NCBI GenBank assembly: GCA_964016885.1
Contig: OZ024742.1
Span: forward strand, 124,550,115 to 124,614,114
DNA from: Eledone cirrhosa
Taxonomy: Eukaryota > Mollusca > Cephalopoda > Octopoda > Eledonidae
Length of the DNA stretch: 64,000 nt
Direction: 5' to 3'
The position numbers were made by a program, and so were the translations under genes. Each line of letters starts with the position of its first letter. The first letter of the stretch is position 1. The notes under the pieces were generated by a model. It saw only the letters and a list, made by a program, of their open reading frames with translations, had not been told where the DNA came from and made no database searches. Below are positions 43,169-55,646 of this stretch, one piece after another.

Positions 43169-43290
43169 ATGGCTTCTAATTTAGACAGAAGTCTAACAAA
43201 TTTGAAGGAAAAAGAAAGATAAGTAAATCAACACTTTTACTTGACTGATACTTTATATTATCGGCCCGGAACGGAAAAATGCACAATCGG
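43169..43290 (-). mobile_element. Decayed OR-type SINE
   Basis: Retains ACTTGACTGATACTTTATAT, TATCGGCCC and degenerate flanks. Confidence 0.5.
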
Positions 43291-43382
43291 CCCACTAGAA
43301 CGTTAACAGTCTTATGAATATTGCATAGAATGTTTCCCACATTGTAATGTCTCTGTAAATAAAACACTAATTAAAAAAAATG

Positions 43383-43547
43383 GTAATTGTTTCTATTTTT
43401 GCCTCAAGGCCAGCAATTATCCAGTGCATTACTGGTACTTTATTTTATCGACCCCGTTAACCTCGGCGGGATTTGAACTCAGAATGGCAAGGGCCGTAAC
43501 TATGCGTCAACGCATGGCGTCTGACCCTCTACCGATACTGCCAATCC
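43383..43547 (-). mobile_element. OR-type SINE with internal deletion
   Basis: As the other copies, but the segment between GGGGTCGATAAAATAAAG and the B box lacks the CTTTCATCCTTA block (about 20 bp). Confidence 0.92.
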
Positions 43548-43599
43548 CTCATATCATAATGAGAATCGAATGCCAACATGGAAACTTTCAAATAAAATT

Positions 43600-44930
43600 T
43601 GGTAGATGGAAAGTGAGAGATAGACCATTGTCTTCTTCTTCTTCTTCTTTTCTTCTTCTTCTTTTCTTCTTCTTCTTTGCCCAATTATTCCTGGTGAGGT
43701 CGTGGCTAGCCCAGATGATAGTTGTTATACATGTTCCTTGGGGTCTAAACCTGGTTCTCCAGCCTGTTGGTTTTGTCCGTGAAAAGTTTGTCCAGCAACT
43801 TTTCATTCTAACCACATGTCTGAAGTACTGGGCTGTAATCTCTCCATTCAAAGAAATGGTGGCTCTGCCTAGAGTGACACATTCTATCGAGCTAGATTAC
43901 ACCAACGACTATTTGAAGAAACGCCATTACAGCCGCTTGTGAGCTCGATTGATCATTACTCAAGATTCATGACCATAGGTAAGTGTTGGCATGCACACCG
44001 AATTGAAGATATCTATTTTGGCTTTTATCACTATCTACATTCTTTTGAATACCGAGTGCTGACACTGGTGCATTAATGCCCCAGCTTCTGAAATTTATGC
44101 AAATAATTCAGCCTTATATCACTCATGACTTCAAATTCTCCAGCTGCTTCAGAGTAACTCCACTCATATGTAGTATGCACTGCGCTGGTGTCATGATGAG
44201 GACGAACGTCTCAGTATTCGCAGAACCGATTTCCATTCCTGTCGTGCAACATTTGGAAGCAAACGTGTTAAATGCATGTCAGATTTCGCCTTCTAACGAG
44301 AAAAATATTACCATGCAAATTTTAGCCGAAACACTCCACACCCGCCAATTTCGATCCACTTCCAGCATGGCTGCGCATGTCAATCATGTGCACTAGGGCT
44401 ATGAACAGTAGAGAGGACAGTATGCATCATTGGTGATGTCCAAGAGCCAAATTCAAACGATTTGAATTTAGCAATATTTTTCTGAACCCAGATACTAGGA
44501 CGTTCGTATAGAGACATCAGGTCAACAAGAATGTATCAATCTACCCCAAACTCTTACAAACATTTATAAAACAGGTCCCACGGAACACAGTCATAAACCA
44601 TTTCGAGGTATACGAAACAAGCATACACATTTTGACTATACTCTCACGATTTCTCGAATACCCTATGCAGTGTGAATATTCGGTCCATACTGTTTAAACC
44701 ATACTGTTCTTCAGCAATCTTGGATTCATCCTTATCTCTATACTTTGTCGGTTTAGCTTGACAAAGAGAGCCATCTATACTTAGAGCTGGTTCTCTTCTC
44801 TCCTTTTTTGACAAGTAAGATTACCACTCTCGATTGCCATTACTTAGGTGCATCTCCAGAGTACCAGGCCACTCGGCGCACACAAGTCAGCTAGAGAATA
44901 CCTTTTCTATTTAAAGTTTATAACATATTG
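43600..44930 (-). pseudogene. RTE/Rex-like RT, decayed
   Basis: Minus-strand words in order: KYRDKDESKIAEEQYGLN near 44735, DRIFTLHRVFEKS near 44680, YACFVYLEMVYD (motif A region, Asp changed) near 44610, SLYERPSI near 44510, LSSLLFIAL-like motif B near 44405, and much later HVVRMKSCWTNFSRTKPTGW and TTIIWASHDLTRNN at 43820-43680, the conserved C-terminus (RHVKRM ... GRPRTRW-like). A TTC/TTCTT tract at 43633-43677 (GAA/AAGAA on the minus strand) interrupts the end. Heavily mutated. Confidence 0.7.
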
Positions 44931-44984
44931 GACCAAATTTCATCCTTCCCATTGTACCTAACATAATAGGTTTCAACAAAATAG

Positions 44985-45120
44985 ATACTGTTTAACTTGG
45001 ACACAAATTGACTGGCATTTTATTTGCTTCGAGCCAAAAGGATGAAGTGAAAAGTTGAACTCAGTGAGATTTGAACTTAGAATGTGGAGAGCTAGAAAAG
45101 ATACAAAGCCTGTTGTCTTA
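44985..45120 (-). mobile_element. Decayed SINE
   Basis: Retains TTGACTGGCATTTTATTTGC and GAGATTTGAACTTAGAA, the complement of core and B box. Confidence 0.55.
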
Positions 45121-46130
45121 GGTGAATGAATGGAGCACAACGGCTTATAAGTGGAGAAAACAGTGAACATAAAGTAACTCAATAGGTGTAAACATGCAAA
45201 ACTATTTGGTATTTATTATTGCAACGAACACTGCTACCAGGTGTAAAAGTATCGACATTGATAACAAAACAAATGATAATTTATGTTTAGAATATTGTAG
45301 CAGTGCACAGAAAAGTGTGCAATAGTTTTCAATGACTTACTAGATATGAACATCAACTAGTTACTACTAGGGAAAACAATATTAAACTCTCAAAATGAAA
45401 TTAACAAGGGCCACTAAAACTAAAGCACAATAACATGTTTACAAGCAATTCTATCGTAACGATACTTATATTGTACTGCTATTCGGGAAAAGGAAATTAA
45501 AAAATATCCGTTTCAGCGCGGGAATATAAAGGTGTCGGAAAGTGATGTATAATTATGTAGAAAAGCTTTTTTGTAAACATAATAACAGTTGAGGATTGCA
45601 AAGAAGATACGCAAAAATCTAAACATGGCATGATTAAACTGCCCTCTGGGGTATTGAAGACACTGTACATACACCAACAAACATAATTGTACGGCATTAC
45701 CCCCACTAAACGTCGAGGAATTGTTAGAAGCATGAGAAATATTTACAAATTCCGTGTGCTCTATATTCTGGCTCTCTCTTTACTGATCTGATTTCAAATT
45801 TCACAAATGTCAATTTTACCATTCATCGTTTCTTAGTCCCTAAATAAAACACGAGCCCAGAGTGTCGAGCTGTATTTGTTTCAGCCATTTGCTATTATCA
45901 TGACACCATCATCATTATCATCATCATCATGTTCCTCATCGACAGCATTATTGTCATCTTGATCATCATCGTTTAACGTCCATTTTCCCAAGATGACCAT
46001 GTCTTGCTCATACAGAACGCTTTCTTGCTTGGTTTCTAAGGCAAGATTCCCTTTCTAACGCTAACCGACCACTTAAAGTGTCAAGTGGGTGCTTTTATCG
46101 TGGCAACAAAATAACAATATTATAGTATAT
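45121..46130. other. Stretch without recognisable gene
   Basis: ATC/TCATCA simple repeat at 45898-45970; nothing else seen. Confidence 0.4.
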
Positions 46131-46245
46131 ACTGAGTTCAAATCCCGTTAACTTTGCCTTTCATCCTTGCGGGGTCGATAAAATAAAGCACCAGTAATAC
46201 ACTGGGATAATTGCTGGCATTTTGCCAAAAGTAGAAATAATTATA
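46131..46245 (+). mobile_element. OR-type SINE, 5'-truncated
   Basis: Begins at the B box (CTGAGTTCAAATCCCG) and continues through GCGGGGTCGATAAAATAAAG to the TTGCCAAAAGTAGAAATAAT tail. Confidence 0.92.
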
Positions 46246-46862
46246 GGGTGGACTGAGCGCATTTTGTCGTTTCCCTAACAAAAACATTTTACAATATGGA
46301 GTGGGCGTCTTTCGTCGTGTCTCAAACACGAGCACATTACGCTGTGTATTGAGCGATTTTTGTCGGCACCATTTGTAATGTGTTCAAATTCAACCGTCGC
46401 ATTGCAGCCATTTCAGGCCGTCATGAATAGATGATATTTTGTTTTACTATAATCCTTCTCGATGACCTCACTAACTTGATAAGTGCATTCTCAATTATGA
46501 ACCACTTCATTCCATTCTGAAGAGATTTTTATTCTCTTTTATCTTCTTTTTTTTTTTATTTGGTTACTCACACTTTTTTCCTTAATACAACTTTTTAACA
46601 TTTCAAATTGATACAAGACTAACATTACGGGCGTTAATGGTGTTCCGCTTTGTTCACATTCGTAGTAAATCTACTATAGTATTATAGGTATCTATGTCAT
46701 TCTACATACTGAAAGTAGATGTTCTCTGATATTGTTGACATGAACCCTTCCATGTTAAAATAGAACCCGTTTAAAATTGTAAGAACCAGAATATCCTTTA
46801 AAGCTTACATAGCCTCAGAATACACATCCAGTAATATTTGGATGCAATAACCAACATTCTTG
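46246..46862. other. Stretch without recognisable gene
   Basis: Includes a small direct repeat at 46255-46360 (GAGCGCATTTTGTCG and GAGCGATTTTTGTCG). No gene seen. Confidence 0.4.
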
Positions 46863-48148
46863 TTTTTCATTCCTCTTGCTGGTTAATATACCATCAAACT
46901 CCTTAGGTAATGTTTTCTTCTCCAGGTAGAACCTCACGATCATCGGTATCCGCATCAAGCAGAGTGGTATACGGAAGCAGAATGAAGTATGAATATAGCA
47001 TGGGTATATTGTTATTCATATGTGAGACGTGTTTCGCTATCCATCAGCCGAAGCTAAGATCGGGAATGATTGTGCCCGTGGTTGGAATCGATAGTTAATC
47101 AGAATTGTGGATTCTGGAATGAATGGAAATATCTGTCACACAGTTTTAAATATCCTTTGTTGAGTTAAATTCAATTGTAGTGTTAGTATATCTCTTGCAA
47201 TTCATTAGTAGCGGGTATATAGCAATGCTTTGTAACAGTGTCGGCGACGGCAGTAGGTGAGTATTGAAGAGGTTTGTTGAAGAGAATTATATTGAATATA
47301 AAAATGATAATAAAAAATAATAAAATAAAGAATCGAGGCGAGAGAAAAAAAGAAAAACAAGACAACACTGATAATTTTGTTCGTTGATAGATTAAGATAT
47401 TGTCGAAGTAGTGTGTTTGAACATGGCGCTGGCTTACTTTTGGACATTCCCTTTTATATTGGAAGATTCCACTCTGACTCAATTCGCTCATTGAGTAATT
47501 CGAATAGCCTGTTATTTTTGGCCCTAGGAATCTATCCCATGAAGCTGAATACCAACATTAACGTGGATGTGGGGTGAGGTATATTATACCCTTATACACC
47601 TAAACACTATGACATATCTCACAGGACTTTAATTTCAACATCTGTATCTTCGCTATGACATTTTATAATCCCGATAAATTCTATATTTGCGAAATTTTAA
47701 ATTTATTGATTATATTAATTTAATTTATTGTTATTTTTCTGTTAACGTTTCACTAAAATTTGCCCTTACACGATATCGAATGTATTGTAAATAAGTTGCT
47801 GAGAAAGGTAAGGTAAACCTGTTGTTACTATGACCACTACCACTTTGATTATAGAGAGAAGAGAGGAGAATAAAGGTTTCTTAAAAACGTTTCTCTTCAT
47901 ACTTATAGCTTGTGAATTTAATGTGGGTTGTGGAATGTTATTGTTTATTCTAGCTTTATTACACCAGTTAAACATATTTACACAGGCAAGTAGGTTTGAT
48001 GAGAATATGCCCAAATATGTATTGGCAAGAAATTATGCGTTGATTTTGTGTTATAAAATTAGTGCAAGTTGAAAGAGATCCGGATGAAGTTAAATGTCAT
48101 ATTAGGTTTTCCCTACCACGTTTGTTTCCCTTGATTTGAACACAAATG
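46863..48148 (+). repeat. ~1.28-kb direct repeat, copy 1
   Basis: Nearly identical to 57164-58441. Starts TTCATTCCTCTTGCTGGTTA and ends CCTTGATTTGAACACAAAT. The central 500 bp (about 47180-47590) match almost base for base, including an antisense 102-codon frame (47491-47183) with no recognisable motif and a Phe/Ile-rich middle. No terminal inverted repeats, poly-A tail or transposase seen. It is an unclassified dispersed repeat. Confidence 0.88.
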
Positions 48149-48589
48149 TCTATATTACAGATTGACATTCTAAAAATAGTAGTAAAATCTCCCTCAACTG
48201 ACAGTCCTAAAAACATAATGGAGAAAATAATCCTGACTACACAATAAATGTCACGGCATTGGTTATTGCTGAAACATGTTTTAATATAAATATGGTTAAT
48301 TAAGTTGGGTGATAGACATACACCATCGACCCGTATACCACCAATACCTGTACTTCGGGAAACTTAATAAAATACATTTTATTGCAAGTACAGGGGTCAG
48401 GTTTGTTGCCTGACCATAAATTCACGCTTTTCTTTCCCAAAAGAGCAGCGTAGATGTTGTTCTTCTTAGTCTCGCAAATCAGTCCTATTTAACAACAACA
48501 AAAGCAGCAACATGTGTCAAAGAAAACCATCAACTGGCTGCTCTTTATAGATCATTTAAAACAATATACACGAGAAATATCAACAAGCA

Positions 48590-50160
48590 GAAAATCAAAC
48601 GAAAAACAATCGAGCCATCCAACGTTGAAATGAGAATGCGATTAGACTTAATGCGCCAGAGTTATTGTAAGAACACTTAATCTAATTTTAACTGAAATTA
48701 TTTAGATATAAAACTTGAAATGGGAGAATTAAAATAATTAGGAATTTTCGATGGAACTGATAAGATTAAACATACAGAGAAGAAACTAAAAATGTTATAA
48801 GACTACTAGAGAATGTAGTCTAATAATATCTAATGTAATAAATCAAACATATTGTTAGATATACGATGATAGGTGTGAACACACTAGCTCTCCTAATAAT
48901 ATACAACTTCAGTATAATAAATTGGAAGTTATATGAACCGGAGAGAGACCGTAGGAAAAAGAAAAAAATAACAACCGTAACATACACATTAACTATTTAC
49001 TGTATATCAAACCCACCATCCTAGAGTAGATTGAATTAGTATATACATATCGGGCGCATTAGTGCATGATGGTGGTGTGGTTAGGTTACCCCTGATAGAG
49101 TTATTTTAAACCTGGCAGACCCCATCCCTTACCAGCTCTGGACACAGCAGATTTTTTTTCCAGGGAATGAGTGAGAGTGACAAACAGCAAGTGAATAAGG
49201 AACATGGAGGAGGAATCGACTCCAGTACTAGACTAGCACTAATTTTCTCGACCTCGGAAGAATGGAAGACAAAGTTGACATCGATAGGACTTGAAATCAG
49301 AGAGAAGAGAGTCAGAACTAATAACACAAGGCATTCTATCCGACGTCCTAACAACTCTGCTAATTCGCTACTAAGGGACATGATACCCATAAACAAATAA
49401 CACAAATTTACTGGTGTGGGTCTACAGATGAAATTGAAGTAACATTATTTATACTGATTAACTTAAGGACACAATTAAAAACAAAAAGAAGGGAAAAATA
49501 AAAAAGAGAAGTATTTTCAATAAATAATTTCTCTCCATATAAATTACAAACTAGCAGCTAATTACGCCAAGGAAAACAAAATTAGATTTGCATATTGTAA
49601 ATGGGCCCCACAAACTAGTAAAACGCAAAAGGAAAATATCAAAGAAAAAGTCCAGGAAAGAGTAAAGTAAAATAGAGAAAAAATATATCTCCTATAATCA
49701 GTAACCTGCAAGACTGGAGTAAAACGATGCCACCTAATACGGAAGCCAATAATGACTCAAAATATCTGAACTAAAAGTAGCACTGGAAGGTCTTATTTTA
49801 GTTGCACTAGATCAATGACTATTTGCAGAAACTGCGAAATTTGAATCAACGCCAAACTACAATATGTCTCCAACATTACAATGATAGTAGCAATATACAT
49901 TAAGGAATATGCAAACAATTTCACATTAAAAATAAGCAGCTACCCGATCCATCCAAATATATTACCCAGAGGCTGAAATGAAAACATATGGTTTCTCTTA
50001 AATTTCTGGACCCCGTCTGATTTAAATATTACTCAAAGATATATTGAAAGGCTTTATGCCCAGGAGGATTCGAAAGTGAAATTATCAAGAATTGGCATAT
50101 GGCAATAGTAAGAATTTGAAACACATACAAATGGTAAATTTTGCTAGGTATATAATACAA
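48590..50160 (+). pseudogene. R4/Dong-like element, heavily decayed
   Basis: Plus-strand words across frames: YLGIFDGTDKIKHTEKK-like sequence near 48738 (compare YLGVCEGDGIKHST), GVNTLALLIIYNFSIINWKL near 48874-48935 (compare AINTLAIPVVTYSYNVINWS), and EGLILVALDQ followed by LFAETAKFESTPNYN near 49790-49862 (compare EGLIISAQDQCLPTKNYQAN). The SINE-like piece at 49165-49395 interrupts it. Only order and scattered residues remain. Confidence 0.6.
49165..49395 (-). mobile_element. SINE-like repeat, second type
   Basis: Related to 58690-58895: both have GAGGA(G/A)GAATCGA, a TTTCTCGACCTCGGA-like core, a GGACTTGAAATCAGAG or GGATTTGAACACTGAG B-box complement, and a CAAGGCATTCTATCCGACGT-like end, then TCTGCTAATT. 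Probably tRNA-headed, running on the minus strand. Confidence 0.65.
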
Positions 50161-50234
50161 TCATTTACTGGTCGGACAACATAGTAGATTTAATGTGATC
50201 CTATTACTTTCCTCATAGAGATGTGCATAAAACC

Positions 50235-50400
50235 ACTGAGAGTGTATACAAATAATTAGTTCTAACATTGGCACCATGCCATTAATTTTCACACGGAAGA
50301 TGAAAGGCAAAGATGACATCGGTGGGATTTGAACTCAGAACGTAGAGAGCCAGAAGAAATACTGTTAAGCACTTGCTCGATGTTCTAAGGGCTCTGCTCA
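50235..50400 (-). mobile_element. SINE-like repeat, decayed
   Basis: GATGAAAGGCAAAGATGACA, GGTGGGATTTGAACTCAGAA and a GCTCTGCT end place it near the 49165-49395 type. Confidence 0.65.
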
Positions 50401-50402
50401 TA

Positions 50403-50620
50403 GAAATATTTGTTTCGACATTAGACACAAGGCCAGCAATTGAAAGGGTAGATAAAAGCCGATTAAACCAAAACCAGTGCGTTACTGATATTTAATATTT
50501 TTGACCGCCTAAAGAGGAAAGGCAAAGCTAACCTCGGTGGGATTTGAACTTCGAATATAAAGGGACATAACTATATGCTACAACGCATGTTTTCCGATGC
50601 TCTACCGATGCTGGCAATCT
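50403..50620 (-). mobile_element. OR-type SINE, diverged
   Basis: TTGCCAGCATCGGTAGAGC head, B box AAGTTCAAATCCCACC, ending TTGCTGGCCTTGTGTCTAAT. It carries the extra TCGGCTTTTATC-type insert also seen at 42936-43151. Confidence 0.85.
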
Positions 50621-50821
50621 CCTGTCCTTGCTTATAAAAATAATCACTTTAAATTAATCTGCTCCATGTGGGAGAACATTATTGTTGTTTAGCCGCAATT
50701 ACACCTGAATATACCGACATTTTCTGTCCGTAACCGCACCAACACAACGAGTATATTTTCCGATAGTGTAAACAGGAAGTATTAGAGGTTAAATATAACA
50801 TATCACAAGGCACACTAACTA

Positions 50822-51070
50822 TTGAGGCATAAATCAATTCAAAAATACAAACCGACAATGAAAGACAATCTTGTGATAGATGAGAATAACAACGTCATCA
50901 AATTGAATGGACTACGGGAAAAGGATGTCGATAACAGAAATTCTATATCGAAGATAACCTTCACAAAAGAGCTAAAGAGTATAATGAAAAATGCCAACGA
51001 AAATCTAACCGCAATAATCCAAGATCATGAATGCTATAAATCTAATTCAGTAGGTATATGGTTTAATTAA
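50822..51070 (+). other. Unassigned 82-codon open frame
   Basis: Polar, Asn/Lys-rich translation (KPTMKDNLVIDENNNVIKLN ...) with no recognisable domain. Because decayed R4/Dong sequence lies upstream and no exon signals are obvious, it is probably a chance frame or an element remnant. Confidence 0.25.
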
Positions 51071-51438
51071 ATATGTGGTGACAGTGAAGAAAGTTTCATA
51101 GAAAAATAACAACCGAAGGAACAGTGAATATACACACACATTAACTAAATCCAGATATTTCAATAACTAAATTGAAGTATGATCTGGCAATAATAGAGTA
51201 GGTATGGCAGGTAGATATAACTATGTATAAGAAGATAGAAAAGGGAAGCAAGAGATGATATGAAAAGAATCAAAGAAATATTACAACAAATGCAATCAAA
51301 AAGCTAAATGTTACGAAGTTATGTGAAAGTTTTGCCACAAAACATTTAGTCCCATGACATTTAAAGAGACGCAAATATCTTGTAACGATAACTTAAATAA
51401 AACAGACAATCTTTACAAATATATTTCTGCGACAGTAC
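51071..51438. other. Stretch without recognisable gene
   Basis: AT-rich, nothing seen. Confidence 0.4.
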
Positions 51439-51640
51439 TTATTTAATTCTTGTGGGTCTTCTTAAAATTCTATGATCCAGGTCAACTTGGATCTCCCTTT
51501 CTCTTTTACTTACTGGCGATGGTCCAGTAATTGCCATATGTGCAAGCCTAGTGATTATAAGCCTTAGAATGTGCCCAGACCATCGAACGCGACGCACTGC
51601 AATAGTTGAGATATCAATTTTAGAAGAATTTTCCCATTTA
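51439..51640 (-). pseudogene. LINE C-terminal remnant
   Basis: The minus strand reads RRVRWSGHILRLIITRLAHM, then KREREIQVDLDHRILRR, matching the RW-GH-LR-...-RLxxxA ... RKRGRP-type C-terminus common to many RTE/CR1-like LINE proteins. The rest of the 125-codon frame is not recognisable. Confidence 0.6.
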
Positions 51641-52494
51641 TCATGCAAAAGAAATGCCAAGGTATCCAGTATATTTGAAGAAACATCTGAGAATATCTGA
51701 CAAATCATACAATATATTAACAAATCAGTTAAAGGAGATAGAAGCAAAAACCGTGTATGTAATGAAGCAAGAGTATTAAAATACCATAAGCTATGAAGTC
51801 TGCCATATGGTGACACTCAGGTGTTTAAGTGATCAGGCACGAAATCTAACAACACTCCAATCCGTAAAAGCAAATATCAATCAAGTGATTGTTAATCAAT
51901 TCAGAAATTTTGAGATGTCTTACTAAAGATAATTCCTAGCTTAATCTTAAAGTTACAGAGAAAACATAGAGCCAAAGAGTAGAGAGCCTTCATTGGCGTA
52001 ACACGTGCTAAAACCGCAGCTAAATCAGAATGACATCCTAGCGCCATTAAAGGATAGACATATTAGTTGAAGTATATCTTGCAGGTGAGTTGGCTACTGA
52101 TATAATATATTGATCATATATCCAATCGATCAGAGCTGGTTAAAGTTAAACAAAAACATTGCCAACACTGGAAAAGGTCATATAGTTGTATGGAGTTAAC
52201 ACACCAGACCACTAAGCTAATATCTGAAAGAAACAAAACAACATTGTTAATTCAAACACAACAGAACTCAATGACTGACTGAACAAAGTTATACAACAAA
52301 GGTTTTAACATAAAGCTTTGGTTAGACAAATGTAGCATGACAAGAATAGTGACTGGATCGAAAGTAATCAAAGACTGCACATAAAATCAATACAAATGTA
52401 ACGACACCACATGTAAATGATAGAGAAAAACAGACAAGAAAAAAACAAACAAACAAAAAACAAAGATGGTTTATGTCTGAATTGTGTTATGAAA
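51641..52494. other. Stretch without recognisable gene
   Basis: No feature seen. Confidence 0.4.
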
Positions 52495-52685
52495 TAATTC
52501 TAACAAGGCCAGCAATTTAGGGAGAGGGGAAATTTGATCATATTGTCCCAAATACGTAAGAGGTAATTTATTCCATCGATCCCGGCAGTGTGAACGACAT
52601 TGTTAACAACAATGTGATTTGATCTCATAATGAAATCTGCCGGATATATCCAACGCTCTAAAGTTTCTGCTGAAACCTCACCCCA
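52495..52685 (-). mobile_element. Decayed OR-type SINE
   Basis: Retains AACAAGGCCAGCAATTTAGG, TTTATTCCATCGATCCCGGC and TGATTTGATCTCATAAT. Confidence 0.7.
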
Positions 52686-52734
52686 ATAATGAAGATTTCT
52701 ACTTTAGATTCAAAACCAGAGTTGACAGTCGGTT

Positions 52735-53045
52735 ATATGGACACCAGTACTTAACTGGTATTTTATTTCACTGAAACCAGAATGTTCATAATGTCGTGAG
52801 TTCATTCCTGGGCGGGGTAGTGGGTTGTGTTCTTGAGCACAACACTTCATTTCACGTCGCTCCAGTATACTCAGTTGAAAAGGAGTACCAGTAGTAGCTG
52901 TGGGTTTAAACTAGCAATATACTGGCGTCTTGTCCAGTGAGGAGCCATATACTCTGTCAGTTCACGCCACGGAAACCGACATTACACTTTATGAAAAATG
53001 AAAGGCAAATGTAACCTCGACTGGATTTGAACTCAGAACCATCGT
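52735..53045 (-). mobile_element. OR-type SINE split by another SINE
   Basis: The left part, CAGTACTTAACTGGTATTTT with ATTTCACTGAAACC, and the right part 52990-53045, AAAAATGAAAGGCAAATGTA and GACTGGATTTGAACTCAGAA, form one OR-type SINE on the minus strand when the piece between them is removed. Confidence 0.7.
52790..52985 (+). mobile_element. tRNA-derived SINE, third type, nested
   Basis: B-box-like GAGTTCATTCCTGGGC, then GTGTTCTTGAGCACAACACT, TCATTTCACGTCGCTCCAGT, ending CACGCCACGGAAACCGA. Shares order with 54188-54420. It sits inside the OR-type SINE described at 52735-53045, so it is the younger of the two. Confidence 0.75.
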
Positions 53046-53352
53046 GATTTGTATTACATCACATCTTACAATTACACATAACTAACTTTAATTTTATTTC
53101 CTCCCAGTTTTAAGGACATTATCAAGCGTTAAAGTTTTAGTAATAACGATTATCGTTAGTAGACGAATAAATAGTTGCCAACAACTAACCACTTCACCAA
53201 AAAAAGAATAAATGACCACACACAGGCTAATAAACACTTAACAGTAATTGCAATAAAAACATGCAAATATTTCATTATAGGACTACGGATGATCAGAGCA
53301 GTATAGAAGGTTCATTATAGCGTTGGTGTCTGCAGTATTTATTCCGGATCGT

Positions 53353-53535
53353 GGATTGGCAGTATCGGTAGAGGGTCGGACGCCATGCTTTCTAGCATAG
53401 TTACGTCCCTTTACGATCTGAGTTCAAATCCCGCCGAGGTTGACTTTGCCTTTCATCCTTACGGGGTCGATAAAATAAAGTACCAGTAATGCACTGGGTA
53501 ATTGCTGGCCTTGTGCCTAAAGTAGAAACAATTAT
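53353..53535 (+). mobile_element. OR-type tRNA-derived SINE, full length
   Basis: Best preserved copy: GGCAGTATCGGTAGAGGGTC (A box), GAGTTCAAATCCCGCCGAGG (B box), CTTTCATCCTTACGGGGTCG, ATAAAATAAAGTACCAGTAA, GCACTGGGTAATTGCTGGCC, TTGTGCC and AAACAATTAT. It can serve as the reference for the others. Confidence 0.95.
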
Positions 53536-54187
53536 GTTCTAAGCTCAAATCATACTGAGTAATATTTGTCTTTCAGCTTTCCGGGTTGGAGATTTGATCA
53601 AGTAATGTCCCCTCCTCACATTTGAAGGTTTATACTAATGTTAGAAATGATTATTTGGATTGTGCAATCATGTAAATTTAGGTATTTAATTCAATTGGTC
53701 TTATATTCTTGTCATCCCTCTCGCCCACACCTACATTCATTGCATGTGATGTATGAGGGCAGGTCTTACTTCTGTTAATAGGAAATCCACATAATGGAGT
53801 TGGAAAGACATATGCCACTGATACATGAAGGCTGTGTTTGTTCCATATTCAACATAACCGATTAAGAATGGAAGAGGGCCAAATAAAGTGAGGCGGGAGA
53901 GAATAGAGACGCCCCCAGTATTTGACCAATATTTTATTTCTCGACTTAAATACTGAAAACTAAGACCGAGCTCTGCGAGGTTTGAGCTAAGAGGGCAGTA
54001 AAAATGACGCAGAATCTATCTGACACCAATTAAAAATGTGTAACTCAGTAAAGACTAATCGTATAAATTAAGGAATTAAAAAAATAGAACTCGCATCAAA
54101 AGAATGTTCATAGATAACATTATAAAGAAATGCTGCAACATGATGTAAAAATGATATTTACCATATGCTGACATCACCTTTTGTGAA
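53536..54187. other. Stretch with scraps of SINE only
   Basis: CAGCTTTCCGGGTTGG near 53574 and TTTTATTTCTCGACTTAAAT near 53930 may be decayed SINE cores; no gene seen. Confidence 0.4.
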
Positions 54188-54420
54188 GGCACGTGGCTTA
54201 GTGTTCAGAGAGTTCAATTTACAAACTTGAGATGCCAGTTCGATTCGCGAGACCGGGCGATGTGTTATATCTTTGAGGAAGGCACTTTATTTCACGTAGC
54301 TTTTTCTAACATGAGTTGCGACTGGTAAATAGTATCAGCAATGGAAAGACATTGCTTCTTTCGTCCGATTTGTTGGTTTTACACCACACTCACTAAACGA
54401 GCCAGACCTGAGACCCTAGT
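54188..54420 (+). mobile_element. tRNA-derived SINE, third type
   Basis: tRNA-like head: GGCACGTGGCTTAGTGTTCA (A box) and CCAGTTCGATTCGCGAGACC (B box), then GAGGAAGGCACTTTATTTCA and CGTAGCTTTT, ending near GCCAGACCTGAGACCCTAGT. Confidence 0.8.
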
Positions 54421-54462
54421 GAGTAAAGAAAATTTATTAAACATAAATAGTTATGCGTGTAA

Positions 54463-54653
54463 ATAATTGTTTCTACTTTTCGCACAAGGCCAGCAATTAC
54501 CCAGTGCATTACTGCTGCTTTATTTTATCAACACCGTAAGGATGAAAGGCAAAGTTAACCTCGGCGGGATTTGAACTCAAATCATAAAGGACCGTAAATC
54601 GATGCTGCAAAGCATGGCGTCACACCCTCTACCGATACTGCTAATCCACCGCC
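54463..54653 (-). mobile_element. OR-type tRNA-derived SINE, full length
   Basis: GGGCGGTGGATTAGCAGTAT head, GAGTTCAAATCCCGCCGAGG B box, CAGTAATGCACTGGG replaced by CAGCAGTAATGCACTGGG-like sequence, TTGCTGGCCTTGTGCG tail. Confidence 0.93.
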
Positions 54654-55612
54654 CTTTCGTGTAAATAATTTCAAACCCGATGCCTAACATGAAATAATAT
54701 ATACAATCAAAGCTCATGAAAGGGCTCTATCACGACTGACGCCTTGCTAGAAATTACTACTAAATCTCCCGCAAATCGTATCCTGCCGTCCCAGACGGAG
54801 GAACCACCAATTGTGCAATATCCTTAGGAGTAGTCTATTCCAGGGGAAATAAATTCGATCGGGGAAAGCTGAAATGGTTTTGTCTACTTAAACTCAATAT
54901 GAAACAATTTTGGATTTAACAACAACAAAAGAAAACAAAATATGTCTTGTGTTATTTCTTCCAGTTTTTGCTTATCAGGATAAATAAAATAAACTATAAT
55001 CCAGGGTAGTGTATAATTGGAATATTTAGAGTGTCGGGCGAGAGGGCTTGTGGTATTTTTATTTTTCAACGTGGTTTGCGTTCAAATCTTAATTTGGCCT
55101 ATATGGTGATAGACTGGCATTCCTTCCATGGATAAACATTAGAAAAAGAAAGAAATAAACGATAGAAAAAAGCTTAAATAAGAAGCCAGATGTAGAACAG
55201 ATGAACAAATCAATAGAGAAATAAATCACAAAATAAGTGAAGCAGGAAATATTTGATCAACAAATCTTTGAAGCGACAGAGAAAACCAACATACAACGAT
55301 AATCTAAATGTAAACTAAACCAACAGAACAATAAACGATTAATATCAAACGACAGAATATAAACTATAATTCAAAAGGTCAGTCAATGCATAAATTATTC
55401 AATTAACCACTCGGCCATATATATATATATATATATATATACGAAGGCGGCAAATAGTGAAAGTCGCTAGAACATCGGAGAGAATGCTTTACCGTATTCG
55501 TTGAGACCCCATTGCATTTCATCCTTACATGTTTGATAAAAAAAACCTACAAGACCGGTAGAGGGATCGATTATTCCTCCATATCATTTTCCCGTTATCT
55601 CTCTCACTCCCA

Positions 55613-55646
<34 letters not shown>

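Noticed and set aside
50822..51070. Small host protein gene
   Set aside because: 82 residues of low-complexity polar sequence within decayed repeats; no support for coding.
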